Source: CAYRWM01 sp964428055 (GTDB lineage Bacteria > Bacillota > Clostridia > Christensenellales > Christensenellaceae). From it: a stretch of DNA of 64,000 bases. Shown here piece after piece: positions 12,545 to 21,657 of this stretch. Position 1 is the first letter of the stretch. The number at the start of each line of letters is the position of its first letter. The notes under the pieces are model-generated. The model was not told the DNA's origin, searched no databases, and worked only from the letters and a program-made list of their open reading frames with translations. Location: positions 1 to 64,000 of the forward strand of contig CAYRWM010000003.1 in the NCBI GenBank assembly GCA_964428055.1, in the 5' to 3' direction. Position numbers and translations under genes: made by a program.

Positions 12545-12574
12545 TTTACAAAGACACACGAATTAAAATATAAT
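12545..12574 (+). promoter_or_regulatory. Promoter of ileS
   Basis: TTTACA (12545-12550), an 18-bp spacer and TATAAT (12569-12574) predict a leader of about 40 nt. No T-box sequence was seen in this short leader. Confidence 0.6.
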
Positions 12575-12622
12575 ATAACTTGGTGTTTTATGGGCACCCC
12601 TAACATAAAAAGGGAGACTGAT

Positions 12623-15600
12623 ATGTACAAAAAAGTATCGACAGATCTTGATTTCTGTTCAAGAGAGCAGGAAGTAATAGAGTTTTGGAAAGACAATGAC
12701 GTCTTCAAGGCATCCTGCGCAAAGAACGCGGGAAAGGCGGAGTTCTCGTTCTATGACGGTCCTCCGACAGCCAACGGCAAGCCTCACATAGGCCACATTC
12801 TTACCAGATGCATAAAGGACCTGATCCCCAGATACAAGACGATGCAGGGATATAACGTCCTCAGGATAGCCGGCTGGGATACCCACGGTCTTCCCGTTGA
12901 GCTTGAAGTCGAAAAGACGCTCGGTCTGGACGGAAAGGAACAGATAGAGGAATACGGCGTGATGCCTTTCATTGAGAAGTGCAAGGAGTCAGTCTGGAAA
13001 TATAAATCCGAATGGGAAAAGATGTCCGAGAGAGTGGGATACTGGGCCGACATGGAGAACCCGTATGTCACTTACAAGGACGAATACATTGAGTCTGAAT
13101 GGTGGTCACTTAAGAAACTGTTCGAAAAAGGTCTCATATATAAAGGATACAAGATCGTGCCTTACTGCCCGAGATGCGGTACGGCGCTGTCCTCGCACGA
13201 GGTCGCGCAGGGTTACAAGGATGTAAAGGAAACATCCATATTCGTCAAGTTCAGGGTGAGCGGCGAAGACGCATATCTGCTCGCATGGACGACCACGCCC
13301 TGGACGCTTCCTTCAAACGTCGCTCTCTGCGTAAACGCTGATGAGACATATGCTCTTGTAGAGAGCCGCGGCGAAAAGATATACATGGCCAAGGAACTCG
13401 TTTCCTCAGTACTCGGCGAAGAGGCCAAGATACTGAGCGAGATGAAGGGCAAGGACCTCGAATACAAGGAATACGAACCGCTCTGGAAGTATGATCTTGA
13501 CGGCAAGAAAGGCCATTACGTCGTATGCGACAATTATGTTACGCTCACTGACGGTTCCGGTATAGTCCATATCGCGCCTGCTTTCGGTGAGGATGACTCC
13601 AGAGTAGGAAAGAACTACGATCTTCCTTTCGTTCAGATGGTTGACGGCAGAGGCCGTATGAAAGAGGAGACATCCTGGGCGGGTGTGTTCGTCAAGGATG
13701 CCGACAAACTCATTATAGAAGAGCTTAAGGAAAGGGGCCTGCTGTTCGCGGAACTCCCGTATGAGCACAGCTACCCGTTCTGCTGGAGATGCGACACGCC
13801 TCTCATTTATTATGCAAGGAGTTCCTGGTTCATAAGCATGACCAAGGTCAGGGACGAGCTCGTCAAGAATACCAAATCCGTCAACTGGATGCCCGAGAGC
13901 ATAAGGGACGGAAGGATGGGTAACTTCGTTGAGAACGTTATAGACTGGGGTATCTCGAGAGAGAGATACTGGGGTACACCCCTTCCGATATGGGTATGCG
14001 ACAAGTGCGGCCATATCCATGTGATAGGTTCCAGAAAGGAGCTGTCCGAACTGACCGGCGCTCCCGAGGATACTGAACTTCACAAGCCTTTCATAGATCC
14101 TCTGACATTCGAATGCGAGAAGTGCGGCGGAACTATGAAGAGAGTGCCGGAAGTCATGGACTGCTGGTACGATTCCGGTTCCATGCCCTTTGCCCAGTGG
14201 CATTATCCCTTCGAGCATGAGGAGGAATTCAAGGGTCATTTCCCGGCTCAGTTCATAAGCGAAGCCGTTGACCAGACAAGAGGCTGGTTCTATACGCTGC
14301 TCGCGATATCCACGCTGCTCTTTAACAAGGCGCCGTTTGAAAACTGCATAGTCCTCGGACACGTTCAGGATAAGGACGGCCAGAAGATGTCCAAGCATAA
14401 GGGCAACGTAGTCGATCCGTGGTCGGTCCTTGACAAGCAGGGTGCCGATGCTGTCAGATGGTATTTCTATTCATCCAGCGCACCGTGGCTGCCGTCAAGA
14501 TTCTATGACGATGCTGTATCCGAATCCCAGAGAAAGTTCATGGGTACTCTGTGGAACACCTATGCCTTCTATATACTGTATGCGGAGATAGACAAGTTCG
14601 ATCCCACCGGATACGAACTCAAGCCCGAGAACATAATGGACAGATGGATACTGTCCAAGGCCAATTCGCTTGTTAAGAGCGTGACGGAGCATCTTGATAA
14701 CTACAGGATATTCGAGCCTGCGAGAGAACTCATAGATTTTGTTGACGAACTGTCCAACTGGTATGTCAGACTTGACCGCGAACGTTTCTGGGGCAGCGAG
14801 AATACAAAGGATAAGATGGATGCGTTCATGACGCTGTACACGGTGCTTGAGACCTTAACGAGACTCATAGCTCCGTTTGTGCCGTTCATGTCCGAGTCGA
14901 TCTATCAGAATATAGTGAGGAGCGTTGACGCTTCAGCGCCGATATCGGTACATCTGTGTGATTATCCTGTGGCCGATGCATCGCTGATAGACAGCGAGCT
15001 CGAAGTCAATATGGATGCAGTCAAGGATGTTGTGGCTCTCGGCCGTGCATGCAGGAACGTTGCGAATATCAAGACGCGTCAGCCGATATCAGAAGTGTTC
15101 GTAAGCGGCATATCTCACCTCGGCGGGATATATACCGATCTTATTAAATCCGAACTGAACGTCAAGGAGGTATCACTGGGTGCGGCTGCCGAAGAGTTCA
15201 TTTCCTACAGGATAAAGCCTCAGCTGCGCACGCTTGGCCCGAAGTACGGAAAGATGCTCGGAGCCATAAGGGAGCACCTCGCTTCGACGGACGGTATAAA
15301 GATCGTCAACGCCGTTAAGAACGGCGGAACATATTCCTTTGATGCGGATGGAAATAAGATCGATCTTACCGAAGAGGATCTTCTTGTGGAACCCGTACAG
15401 AAGGAAGGCTTCATGGTTGAGACATCCGATAAGTATGCGGTAGTCATTGACACCGTACTTACCGATTCTCTCATTGAGGAAGGCTTTGTGAGAGAGATAA
15501 TCTCAAAGATGCAGACCATGCGTAAAGAGGCCGGCTTTGAAGTGACGGATCATATTACTGTTGCGTTCTCAGGCAACGATAAGATAGCGGATGTCGTATC

Positions 15601-15730
15601 CGCGAATAAAGCCCAGATCATGTCTGAGCTTCTGTGCGAGGAGATATCCGACAGGACGGACGACGGTTTCTCAAAAGAACTCAATATTAACGGCGAAAAA
15701 GTCGCGGCTTCTGTAAAGAAGGTCGGTTGA
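12623..15730 (+). CDS. ileS: Isoleucyl-tRNA synthetase, type 2-like
   Basis: This class I synthetase charges tRNA-Ile. The 1035-residue length, the signature DGPPTANGKPHIGHILTR (HIGH motif) and the KMSK loop DGQKMSKHKGNVVDPW are seen. The editing domain includes AWTTTPWTLPSNVALCV. Cysteine pairs (CPRCG, CDKCG, CEKCG) suggest inserted zinc knuckles. Length and motif style fit the eukaryote-like IleRS2 clade more than the roughly 930-residue IleRS1; IleRS2 enzymes are often poorly inhibited by mupirocin, which here is inference. The ATG at 12623 is chosen because AGGGAG lies 7 nt upstream, the predicted transcript starts near 12581, and the family N-terminus MYKKVSTDLDF begins there. Confidence 0.95.
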   Translation: MYKKVSTDLDFCSREQEVIEFWKDNDVFKASCAKNAGKAEFSFYDGPPTANGKPHIGHILTRCIKDLIPRYKTMQGYNVLRIAGWDTHGLPVELEVEKTLGLDGKEQIEEYGVMPFIEKCKESVWKYKSEWEKMSERVGYWADMENPYVTYKDEYIESEWWSLKKLFEKGLIYKGYKIVPYCPRCGTALSSHEVAQGYKDVKETSIFVKFRVSGEDAYLLAWTTTPWTLPSNVALCVNADETYALVESRGEKIYMAKELVSSVLGEEAKILSEMKGKDLEYKEYEPLWKYDLDGKKGHYVVCDNYVTLTDGSGIVHIAPAFGEDDSRVGKNYDLPFVQMVDGRGRMKEETSWAGVFVKDADKLIIEELKERGLLFAELPYEHSYPFCWRCDTPLIYYARSSWFISMTKVRDELVKNTKSVNWMPESIRDGRMGNFVENVIDWGISRERYWGTPLPIWVCDKCGHIHVIGSRKELSELTGAPEDTELHKPFIDPLTFECEKCGGTMKRVPEVMDCWYDSGSMPFAQWHYPFEHEEEFKGHFPAQFISEAVDQTRGWFYTLLAISTLLFNKAPFENCIVLGHVQDKDGQKMSKHKGNVVDPWSVLDKQGADAVRWYFYSSSAPWLPSRFYDDAVSESQRKFMGTLWNTYAFYILYAEIDKFDPTGYELKPENIMDRWILSKANSLVKSVTEHLDNYRIFEPARELIDFVDELSNWYVRLDRERFWGSENTKDKMDAFMTLYTVLETLTRLIAPFVPFMSESIYQNIVRSVDASAPISVHLCDYPVADASLIDSELEVNMDAVKDVVALGRACRNVANIKTRQPISEVFVSGISHLGGIYTDLIKSELNVKEVSLGAAAEEFISYRIKPQLRTLGPKYGKMLGAIREHLASTDGIKIVNAVKNGGTYSFDADGNKIDLTEEDLLVEPVQKEGFMVETSDKYAVVIDTVLTDSLIEEGFVREIISKMQTMRKEAGFEVTDHITVAFSGNDKIADVVSANKAQIMSELLCEEISDRTDDGFSKELNINGEKVAASVKKVG

Positions 15731-15794
15731 CTAAAAGCGCCGGGTTAATATAAAATTACTAGTGTTGAAACAAACAGAACTAACGGAGGTTGTT

Positions 15795-16352
15795 ATGGAA
15801 AGAACTGTGACACTGAAAGCGGGAGACGAGGCGCTGGAACTCTCACTGCCTGTATGCAAGATCCCGGGGACTGACAAAAACATAATCGCTTTTGATTCAA
15901 TGGGCGACATGGGCCTTATTCACAAGGTCGCGCATCTTTTAGACAAGGCACTGCCCGAGTTTGGTATCATGGTGTGCCCCGAAGCGAAGGCTATTCCGAT
16001 CGGACAGGCGCTGTGCGAGATCCGCGGAACAGACTATTATGTTCTCCGCAAGACCGAGAAACTCTATATGGTTGAGCCAAAGAGCATAGAGGTCCGGTCC
16101 ATAACGACCCAGAAGCAGCAGCATCTCTGGTACTGCGCAATGGCCGTGAAAAAGCTCGTCGGCAAGAAAGTATTGCTCTTTGATGACGTCATCTCGACAG
16201 GAGCGACGCTTAAGGTGCTGAACGATTTCGCTGATGAAAACGGCCTCACGGTTGTATCTAGAGCATGCGTATTCGCTGAAGGCGATGCAAAGGAACGTGA
16301 CGATATCACGTATCTCGGCTATCTGCCCATCCTCAGCGATTCTGAACTCTGA
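15795..16352 (+). CDS. Purine-type phosphoribosyltransferase (adenine PRTase-like)
   Basis: A 185-residue type I phosphoribosyltransferase that would join a base to PRPP. The PRPP-binding motif is KVLLFDDVISTGATL (about residues 123-137), and an upstream PEAKAIPIGQAL segment resembles adenine PRTases. Base specificity cannot be settled: it could be adenine, xanthine or a regulator-like PRTase. The start at 15795 follows GGAGG by 6 nt. It lies 64 bp after ileS and 24 bp before the zinc-ribbon gene. Confidence 0.75.
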   Translation: MERTVTLKAGDEALELSLPVCKIPGTDKNIIAFDSMGDMGLIHKVAHLLDKALPEFGIMVCPEAKAIPIGQALCEIRGTDYYVLRKTEKLYMVEPKSIEVRSITTQKQQHLWYCAMAVKKLVGKKVLLFDDVISTGATLKVLNDFADENGLTVVSRACVFAEGDAKERDDITYLGYLPILSDSEL

Positions 16353-16376
16353 TATTAATAAACAGGAGGGATAATA

Positions 16377-16829
16377 ATGTATTGTCAAAACTGCGGAAGT
16401 AAAGTAACCGATGGTTCACTGTTCTGCCATGCATGCGGAGCCAAGCTCGATGCCCCCGCCGGCGGCGCGGAGCAGACAAAATCTTTTGAGCAGCAGGCAC
16501 AGGAACCTCAGCAGGCACAGCCCGTATACACGGCTCAGCCGACAGCTCAGCCGGAAAAGAAATCATCAATAAACGGCTGGTCGATCGCTTCTCTCATATG
16601 CGGCATACTCGGGTTCATATTCCCGATCATAGTATTCTCGATACTTGCAATAGTATTTGCCAGCATATCCGAAAAGCATTCAGGTACAGGCAGAAAAGAC
16701 GGCATGGCAATGGCAGGTTTCGTACTCGGTATCATCTCGCTCATCTTCAGCATCATCGTGATAATAGTTGCGGCGGTTGCTGTAGCGGCGGTAGGCTCGA
16801 TGTTCGGACTGTACGGAATGTACTACTGA
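16377..16829 (+). CDS. Zinc-ribbon membrane protein (DUF4190-like)
   Basis: The 150-residue protein opens with a zinc ribbon (MYCQNCGSKVTDGSLFCHACG), then a Gln/Ala/Pro-rich linker to about residue 60, then two hydrophobic hairpin segments separated by ISEKHSGTGRKDGMAMAG, the pattern of DUF4190 proteins. It is an inner-membrane protein with the cytoplasmic ribbon at its N-terminus. Function is unknown. AGGAGG precedes the ATG, and a strong terminator follows. Confidence 0.75.
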   Translation: MYCQNCGSKVTDGSLFCHACGAKLDAPAGGAEQTKSFEQQAQEPQQAQPVYTAQPTAQPEKKSSINGWSIASLICGILGFIFPIIVFSILAIVFASISEKHSGTGRKDGMAMAGFVLGIISLIFSIIVIIVAAVAVAAVGSMFGLYGMYY

Positions 16830-16850
16830 TCTTAAATGATATAAAACTCT

Positions 16851-16882
16851 GCAAGCGTCATTTTATGACGCTTGCTTTTTTG
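16851..16882 (+). terminator. Terminator between the zinc-ribbon and DUF1846 genes
   Basis: GCAAGCGTCAT and ATGACGCTTGC pair perfectly around TTT and are followed by TTTTTT. Its T-run ends directly at the ribosome binding site of the next gene. Confidence 0.9.
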
Positions 16883-16893
16883 GGAGTGACCAG

Positions 16894-18378
16894 GTGAAGA
16901 AGATAGGCTTTGATAACAACAAGTATCTTGAGATGCAGTCAAAGAACATAAAAGACCGCATAGATAAATTCGGCGGGAAACTGTATCTCGAATTCGGCGG
17001 GAAGCTTTTTGATGACTATCACGCGTCCAGAGTGCTGCCCGGTTTTGAGCCGGACAGCAAAGTCAGGATGCTGCTGCAGCTGAAAGATCAGGCTGAGATA
17101 GTGATCGTAATATCCGCGGATGCGATTGAAAAGAACAAAAAGAGGGGAGACCTTAATATAACATACGATCAGGATGTTCTGAGGCTGATGGATGTTCTGG
17201 GCGGCATAGGGCTTTATGTCGGCAGCGTGGTCATAACGCAGTTCCGCGATCAGCCGTCTGCGATCGTGTTTGAAAAGCAGCTTAAGTCTAAGGGTATAAA
17301 GTCATACAGACATTATCCCATAGCTGATTATCCGAATAATATACCTCTGATCGTCAGCGATGACGGATACGGGAAAAATGATTACATTGAGACTTCCAGG
17401 TCTCTGGTAGTCGTAACGGCTCCCGGTCCCGGCAGCGGCAAGATGGCTACTTGCCTGTCGCAGCTCTATCACGAGCATAAGAGGGGTATCGAAGCAGGAT
17501 ACGCAAAGTATGAGACATTCCCGATCTGGAATCTTCCCCTAAAGCATCCCGTAAACCTTGCCTATGAGGCAGCGACGGCGGATCTTAACGATGTCAACAT
17601 GGTCGACCCGTATCATCTCGAAGCCTACTGCAAGACCACGGTCAACTCTCACAGGGACGTTGAGATATTCACTGTCTTAAAAGCCATATTTGAAATGATA
17701 TACGGTTACTCCGATTACAAGAGCCCGACGGACATGGGCGTCAATATGGCGGGATTCTGCATAGTGGATGACGATGTAGTATGCGAAGCTTCGAAACAGG
17801 AGATAATAAGAAGATCGTACAATGCAAGATGCCAGGTCAAACAGGGGCTGTCTGAACCGTCGGAAGTGTACAAGATAGAGCTTCTGATGAATCAGCTGGA
17901 TATAACTCCTATGGACCGCCCGGTTGTAAAACCCGCGCTCGACAGGGAAGAGAAGACCGGCAGTGCCGCAGTTGCAATTGAACTCAAGGACGGAAGGATA
18001 GTCACAGGAAGGACATCTGAACTTCTGGGACCGTCAGCGGCGGCTCTTTTGAATGCGCTCAAGGAGATAGCAGGCATAGAACATGCCAAGAAACTCATAT
18101 CCCCGACCGCTATTGAGCCTATACAGACGCTTAAGACCAAGTATATGGGAGGCAAGAATCCGAGACTGCATACCGACGAGGTTTTAATAGCGCTTTCCAT
18201 ATCAGCTGCATCCGATGAGGATGCCAGGCTGGCTATGAAACAGCTGTCAGAACTGGCAGGCTGCGAGGTCCATTCCTCGGTTCTGCTGAAAAGTATTGAC
18301 ACGAACGTGTTCAAGAGACTGGGCATGAACTTAACATGTGAACCGAAATACGAGACGCAGAAGTATTTCCACAACTAA
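16894..18378 (+). CDS. DUF1846 family protein
   Basis: A 494-residue protein recognised by the highly conserved family sequence LEFGGKLFDDYHASRVLPGF near residue 30, VVVTAPGPGSGKMATCLSQ near 170 (a P-loop-like GPGSGK) and KTTVNSHRDVEIF. Crystal structures of the family exist, but its function is not established as far as I know. The start is GTG with GGGAG 7 nt upstream; that ribosome binding site directly follows the T-run of the preceding terminator, leaving almost no room for its own promoter. A bidirectional terminator follows. Confidence 0.88.
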   Translation: MKKIGFDNNKYLEMQSKNIKDRIDKFGGKLYLEFGGKLFDDYHASRVLPGFEPDSKVRMLLQLKDQAEIVIVISADAIEKNKKRGDLNITYDQDVLRLMDVLGGIGLYVGSVVITQFRDQPSAIVFEKQLKSKGIKSYRHYPIADYPNNIPLIVSDDGYGKNDYIETSRSLVVVTAPGPGSGKMATCLSQLYHEHKRGIEAGYAKYETFPIWNLPLKHPVNLAYEAATADLNDVNMVDPYHLEAYCKTTVNSHRDVEIFTVLKAIFEMIYGYSDYKSPTDMGVNMAGFCIVDDDVVCEASKQEIIRRSYNARCQVKQGLSEPSEVYKIELLMNQLDITPMDRPVVKPALDREEKTGSAAVAIELKDGRIVTGRTSELLGPSAAALLNALKEIAGIEHAKKLISPTAIEPIQTLKTKYMGGKNPRLHTDEVLIALSISAASDEDARLAMKQLSELAGCEVHSSVLLKSIDTNVFKRLGMNLTCEPKYETQKYFHN

Positions 18379-18396
18379 AACCCGGTAAAGGCAAAT

Positions 18397-18427
18397 AAAA
18401 AAGACGGCGTTTTACGCCGTCTTTTTT
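18397..18427. terminator. Bidirectional terminator, DUF1846/patatin
   Basis: AAAAAAGACGGCGT and ACGCCGTCTTTTTT form a symmetric hairpin around TTT, giving a T-run on both strands between convergent genes. Confidence 0.9.
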
Positions 18428-18434
18428 GTGCCTT

Positions 18435-19280
18435 TTATCTGTTCATGAAGTCCTCGATCTTCTTTGCGTCTTCGTATCCTTTTTTATAAAGGGCATTTAT
18501 AGTATCCATGTCCTTTGTCAGAGATCCCATGCCGCATATATCGTCGGGCGCGATGAGGAGTACTTTTCCTTCCTTCTCCAGTTCCTTTATCTCTGCTATC
18601 GCCCGGTTGTATTTTATATGCCTTTCCGCAAGTGCCTTGACTATCGCGGGATATTTCCTGAGCCACATTTTGAATATCCACATATTTTTCTGCGGTCCTC
18701 TTATCTCATCGGCAGTGCGTGTGATTATTATTACCGCTTTATCACATCCGTCCTCAAAAACCCGTCTGTAAGGAATCGGCTCGGCGAGCCCTCCGTCAAA
18801 ATACAGTCTGTTCTTCACTTTTACAGGTTTGCATGCTATCGGAAGAGCACTTGATGCCTTGAGTACCTGCAGATTGTCCTGTTCAAAATCATCATTGGTA
18901 AAGAATACCTGCTCACCGGTCTCCGCATCTGTTGCCGGAACTATGAAAACGCAGTCGGAAGCCTTGAAGGCATTGAAGTCGAGAGGATCCTCTCCGTCTG
19001 AATTGGAAAGAACGGAGTAGATATAGTCAAGGCTTAAGTATTCGCCTGTCTTAAAGAAGTTACGTACGCTCATGTACTCGGGTCTTAATATATAATCAGT
19101 GTAGAATCTTCTGTCACGGTCGCGTTGTCCTGCGATATACGTGATCATATTCGCACTGCCGGCCGATATGCCGAGACAGTATTCGGGTTTTATGCCCCTG
19201 TCGATGAGATAGTCATATATGCCTGCTGTGTATACTCCCCGCATGCCGCCGCCGGCATCGAGCAGTCCGAATTTTGTCAT
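18435..19280 (-). CDS. Patatin-like phospholipase
   Basis: The 281-residue protein has the full patatin set: oxyanion-hole GGGMRGVYTAG at the N-terminus, the serine nucleophile in GISAGSAN (about residue 41), and the catalytic Asp in YFDGGLAEPIP (about residue 161). It is predicted to deacylate lipids in the cytosol or at the membrane; the substrate is unknown. It resembles the YjjU-type bacterial patatins. It is monocistronic and divergent from the arginine operon. Confidence 0.88.
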   Translation of the reverse strand: MTKFGLLDAGGGMRGVYTAGIYDYLIDRGIKPEYCLGISAGSANMITYIAGQRDRDRRFYTDYILRPEYMSVRNFFKTGEYLSLDYIYSVLSNSDGEDPLDFNAFKASDCVFIVPATDAETGEQVFFTNDDFEQDNLQVLKASSALPIACKPVKVKNRLYFDGGLAEPIPYRRVFEDGCDKAVIIITRTADEIRGPQKNMWIFKMWLRKYPAIVKALAERHIKYNRAIAEIKELEKEGKVLLIAPDDICGMGSLTKDMDTINALYKKGYEDAKKIEDFMNR

Positions 19281-19379
19281 TATACGTAACCCCCGTTTTT
19301 TTCAACGATTATTATATCATATCAATGAGAGCCGTAGTATAATGTAAAATGGGTGTAAAGGGGGTATTTTATACCGAAA

Positions 19380-19465
19380 ATGCATAAAAAATGAATATTA
19401 CAAAAATTTATGCATAAATGTTGCATTTATATTCATAGAGTGCTAATATAATGAATATTAAGTGA
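19380..19465 (+). promoter_or_regulatory. ARG boxes and promoter of the arginine operon
   Basis: Several ArgR/AhrC-type half-sites cluster here: TGCATAAAAAATGAAT (19381-19396), TGCATTTATATTCA (19422-19435, reverse TGAATATAAATGCA) and TGAATATTAAGTGA (19452-19465). A promoter TTGCAT (19421-19426), 17 bp, TAATAT (19444-19449) is interleaved with the middle box, so bound repressor would block RNA polymerase. This predicts arginine-dependent repression of argC to carB. Confidence 0.7.
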
Positions 19466-19491
19466 ATGTACCCTGAGAAAGGCTTAAACAA

Positions 19492-20415
19492 ATGACAAAA
19501 GTGTTTATCGACGGCAGGGCCGGAACGACCGGTCTGCGAATATATGAGAGGCTGGAAGCGAGAAACGATATAGAACTCATAACGCTCAGCGAAGCGGAGC
19601 GCAAGGAAGATTCCGCGAGAAAAAGGGCGCTCAATTCTTCGGATATATCTTTTCTGTGTCTTCCCGATGACGCTTCCAGGCAGGCTGTGTCCATGATAGA
19701 CAATGAGAATACTGTCGTTATCGATACCTCGACGGCTCACAGGACAGCCGAAGGATGGGCGTACGGACTCCCTGAACTCGGGAAGGATTTTGCCGATTCG
19801 GTAAAGAACTCGAAGAGGATAGCGGTACCGGGATGTCACGCGAGCGGTTTTATAGTTCTTGTCCATCCCCTTATAAAGGCCGGACTGGTATCCACGGATG
19901 CTCTTCTGACCTGCCACTCCCTGACAGGCTACAGCGGCGGCGGCAAGAAGATGATCGCCGATTACGAGGCCGATACGAGGAACGTTCTCCTTAATAGCCC
20001 GAGACAGTACGGTCTTACGCAGACGCACAAGCACTTAAAAGAGATGGTGCACGTAACGGGAATAGAAAACGCTCCCGTATTCTGTCCCATAGTCGCTGAC
20101 TTCTACAGCGGCATGGAGGTGACCGTGCCTCTGTTCGCTAGTCAGCTTAAAGGAAGTGCGGAAGATATAAAGGAACTTTACCGCAGTCTTTACACCGGTG
20201 CTATCGTGAACTATGCGGATATAGATGAGGGAGGCTTCGCTTCGGCAGGAGCTCTTTCCGGAAAAGACAGCATGAGAGTATCTGTTGAGGGAAATGATGA
20301 CAGGATACTCCTGATAGCGAGATACGATAATCTCGGAAAAGGCGCCTCGGGCGCGGCGATAGAATGCATGAACCTGGTGCTCGGCTTTGATGCCGGCGAA
20401 GGGCTTGACATATAA
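19492..20415 (+). CDS. argC: N-acetyl-gamma-glutamyl-phosphate reductase
   Basis: It reduces N-acetylglutamyl phosphate to the semialdehyde with NADPH, the third step of arginine synthesis. At 307 residues it is the short (type 2) AGPR form. It has the GRAGTTGLRIYERL nucleotide-binding loop, the catalytic Cys in AVPGCHASGF (about residue 117) and HSLTGYSGGGKKM. It is the first gene of a tight seven-gene operon; argJ begins 14 bp later. Confidence 0.93.
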   Translation: MTKVFIDGRAGTTGLRIYERLEARNDIELITLSEAERKEDSARKRALNSSDISFLCLPDDASRQAVSMIDNENTVVIDTSTAHRTAEGWAYGLPELGKDFADSVKNSKRIAVPGCHASGFIVLVHPLIKAGLVSTDALLTCHSLTGYSGGGKKMIADYEADTRNVLLNSPRQYGLTQTHKHLKEMVHVTGIENAPVFCPIVADFYSGMEVTVPLFASQLKGSAEDIKELYRSLYTGAIVNYADIDEGGFASAGALSGKDSMRVSVEGNDDRILLIARYDNLGKGASGAAIECMNLVLGFDAGEGLDI

Positions 20416-20429
20416 GAAAGAGGAATCAC

Positions 20430-21641
20430 ATGAAGATCATCGAAGGCGGTGTGTGCGCAGCCAAGGGATTCAGTGCAAACGGAATACACTGCGGAATATG
20501 GAAGAATAAGGATAAGAGGGACGTAGCGCTCATAGTGAGCGAGAAAAGGGCAGCCGCGGCTGCGGTGTATACCCAGAACCTGGTCAAAGGAGCTCCTCTT
20601 GCCGTTACAAAAAAACACCTTGAAGACGGATATGCCCAGGCTGTCATATGCAACAGCGGTAACGCAAATACCTGCAACGCCAACGGCGAACAGGTTGCGG
20701 AGGAGATGGGCGAGATAGCCGCCGGAGCGCTCGGTATAAGTGCGAATGATGTAATAGTAGGATCCACCGGGGTCATAGGCATGGTTCTGGATCCCAAGCC
20801 CATCAGGGACGGAATGAGCGAACTGGCAGCCGGCCTCGGTAATAACAGCGAACTCGCCTGCGAAGCCATTATGACGACAGATACAAAGATCAAGCAGGCA
20901 GCCATCAGTTTTGACATAGACGGTACTGAGTGCCGCATGGGCTGCATAAGCAAAGGTTCGGGCATGATACATCCCAATATGGCGACTATGCTCATATTCA
21001 TAACGACGGACTGCGCCATAAGCCCGGAGATGCTCCAGAAGGCCTTAAGCGAGGATGTAAGACATTCATTCAACATGATAAGCGTTGACGGAGACACTTC
21101 TACCAACGATATGGTGACCGTGCTGGCAAACGGTATGGCCGGGAACGACGAGATCGTTTCCGAAGGCCCTGAATTCGATGCTTTCTGTGAGGCGATGAGA
21201 GCCGTAACCGTTCCGGTGTGCAGGATGATAGCCAAGGACGGCGAAGGTGCGACCAAACTCCTGGAGTGCATCGTCACGGGCGGAAAGAGTGAAAAAGACG
21301 CCAAGACCATAGCGAAAGCCGTCGTGTGTTCATCGCTTACGAAGGCCGCGATGTTCGGCGCCGATGCCAACTGGGGCAGAGTGCTGTGCGCTATAGGATA
21401 CTCCGGAGCGGATGTTGATATAACCAAGGTCGATGTTGATTTTGAATCGGCCAAGGGCAGGATCGCAGTATGCAGAGACGGAGCAGGCGTGGAGTTTTCC
21501 GAGGAGAAGGCCAAGGAGATACTTCTTGAGGATGAGATAAAGATACTCATTGCGCTGGGTGACGGCGATGATACGGCTACAGCATGGGGATGCGACCTCA
21601 CATACGAGTATGTTCATATAAACGGTGACTACAGGACCTGA
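20430..21641 (+). CDS. argJ: Glutamate N-acetyltransferase/ornithine acetyltransferase
   Basis: It transfers acetyl from N-acetylornithine to glutamate, recycling the acetyl group, and may also use acetyl-CoA. The 403-residue precursor has the self-cleavage site KGSGMIHPNMATML, whose Thr becomes the N-terminus and nucleophile of the beta chain. It also has GNANTCNANG and DTSTNDMV. Its presence explains why no argA or argE is found in the operon. It ends 16 bp before argB. Confidence 0.95.
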   Translation: MKIIEGGVCAAKGFSANGIHCGIWKNKDKRDVALIVSEKRAAAAAVYTQNLVKGAPLAVTKKHLEDGYAQAVICNSGNANTCNANGEQVAEEMGEIAAGALGISANDVIVGSTGVIGMVLDPKPIRDGMSELAAGLGNNSELACEAIMTTDTKIKQAAISFDIDGTECRMGCISKGSGMIHPNMATMLIFITTDCAISPEMLQKALSEDVRHSFNMISVDGDTSTNDMVTVLANGMAGNDEIVSEGPEFDAFCEAMRAVTVPVCRMIAKDGEGATKLLECIVTGGKSEKDAKTIAKAVVCSSLTKAAMFGADANWGRVLCAIGYSGADVDITKVDVDFESAKGRIAVCRDGAGVEFSEEKAKEILLEDEIKILIALGDGDDTATAWGCDLTYEYVHINGDYRT

Positions 21642-21657
21642 TACGGGGGAAAGAAAA

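Noticed and set aside
12373..12622. Possible T-box leader upstream of ileS
   Set aside because: No T-box sequence or stem I consensus is visible, and the predicted promoter leaves a leader of only about 40 nt.
13406..14398. A 330-codon open frame on the minus strand inside ileS
   Set aside because: It lies wholly opposite a well-supported ileS sequence, resembles no family and reflects codon bias of the real gene.
20426..21601. A 391-codon minus-strand open frame opposite argJ
   Set aside because: It is low-complexity, Ser/Ala-rich and antisense to the clear argJ gene, with no ribosome binding site.
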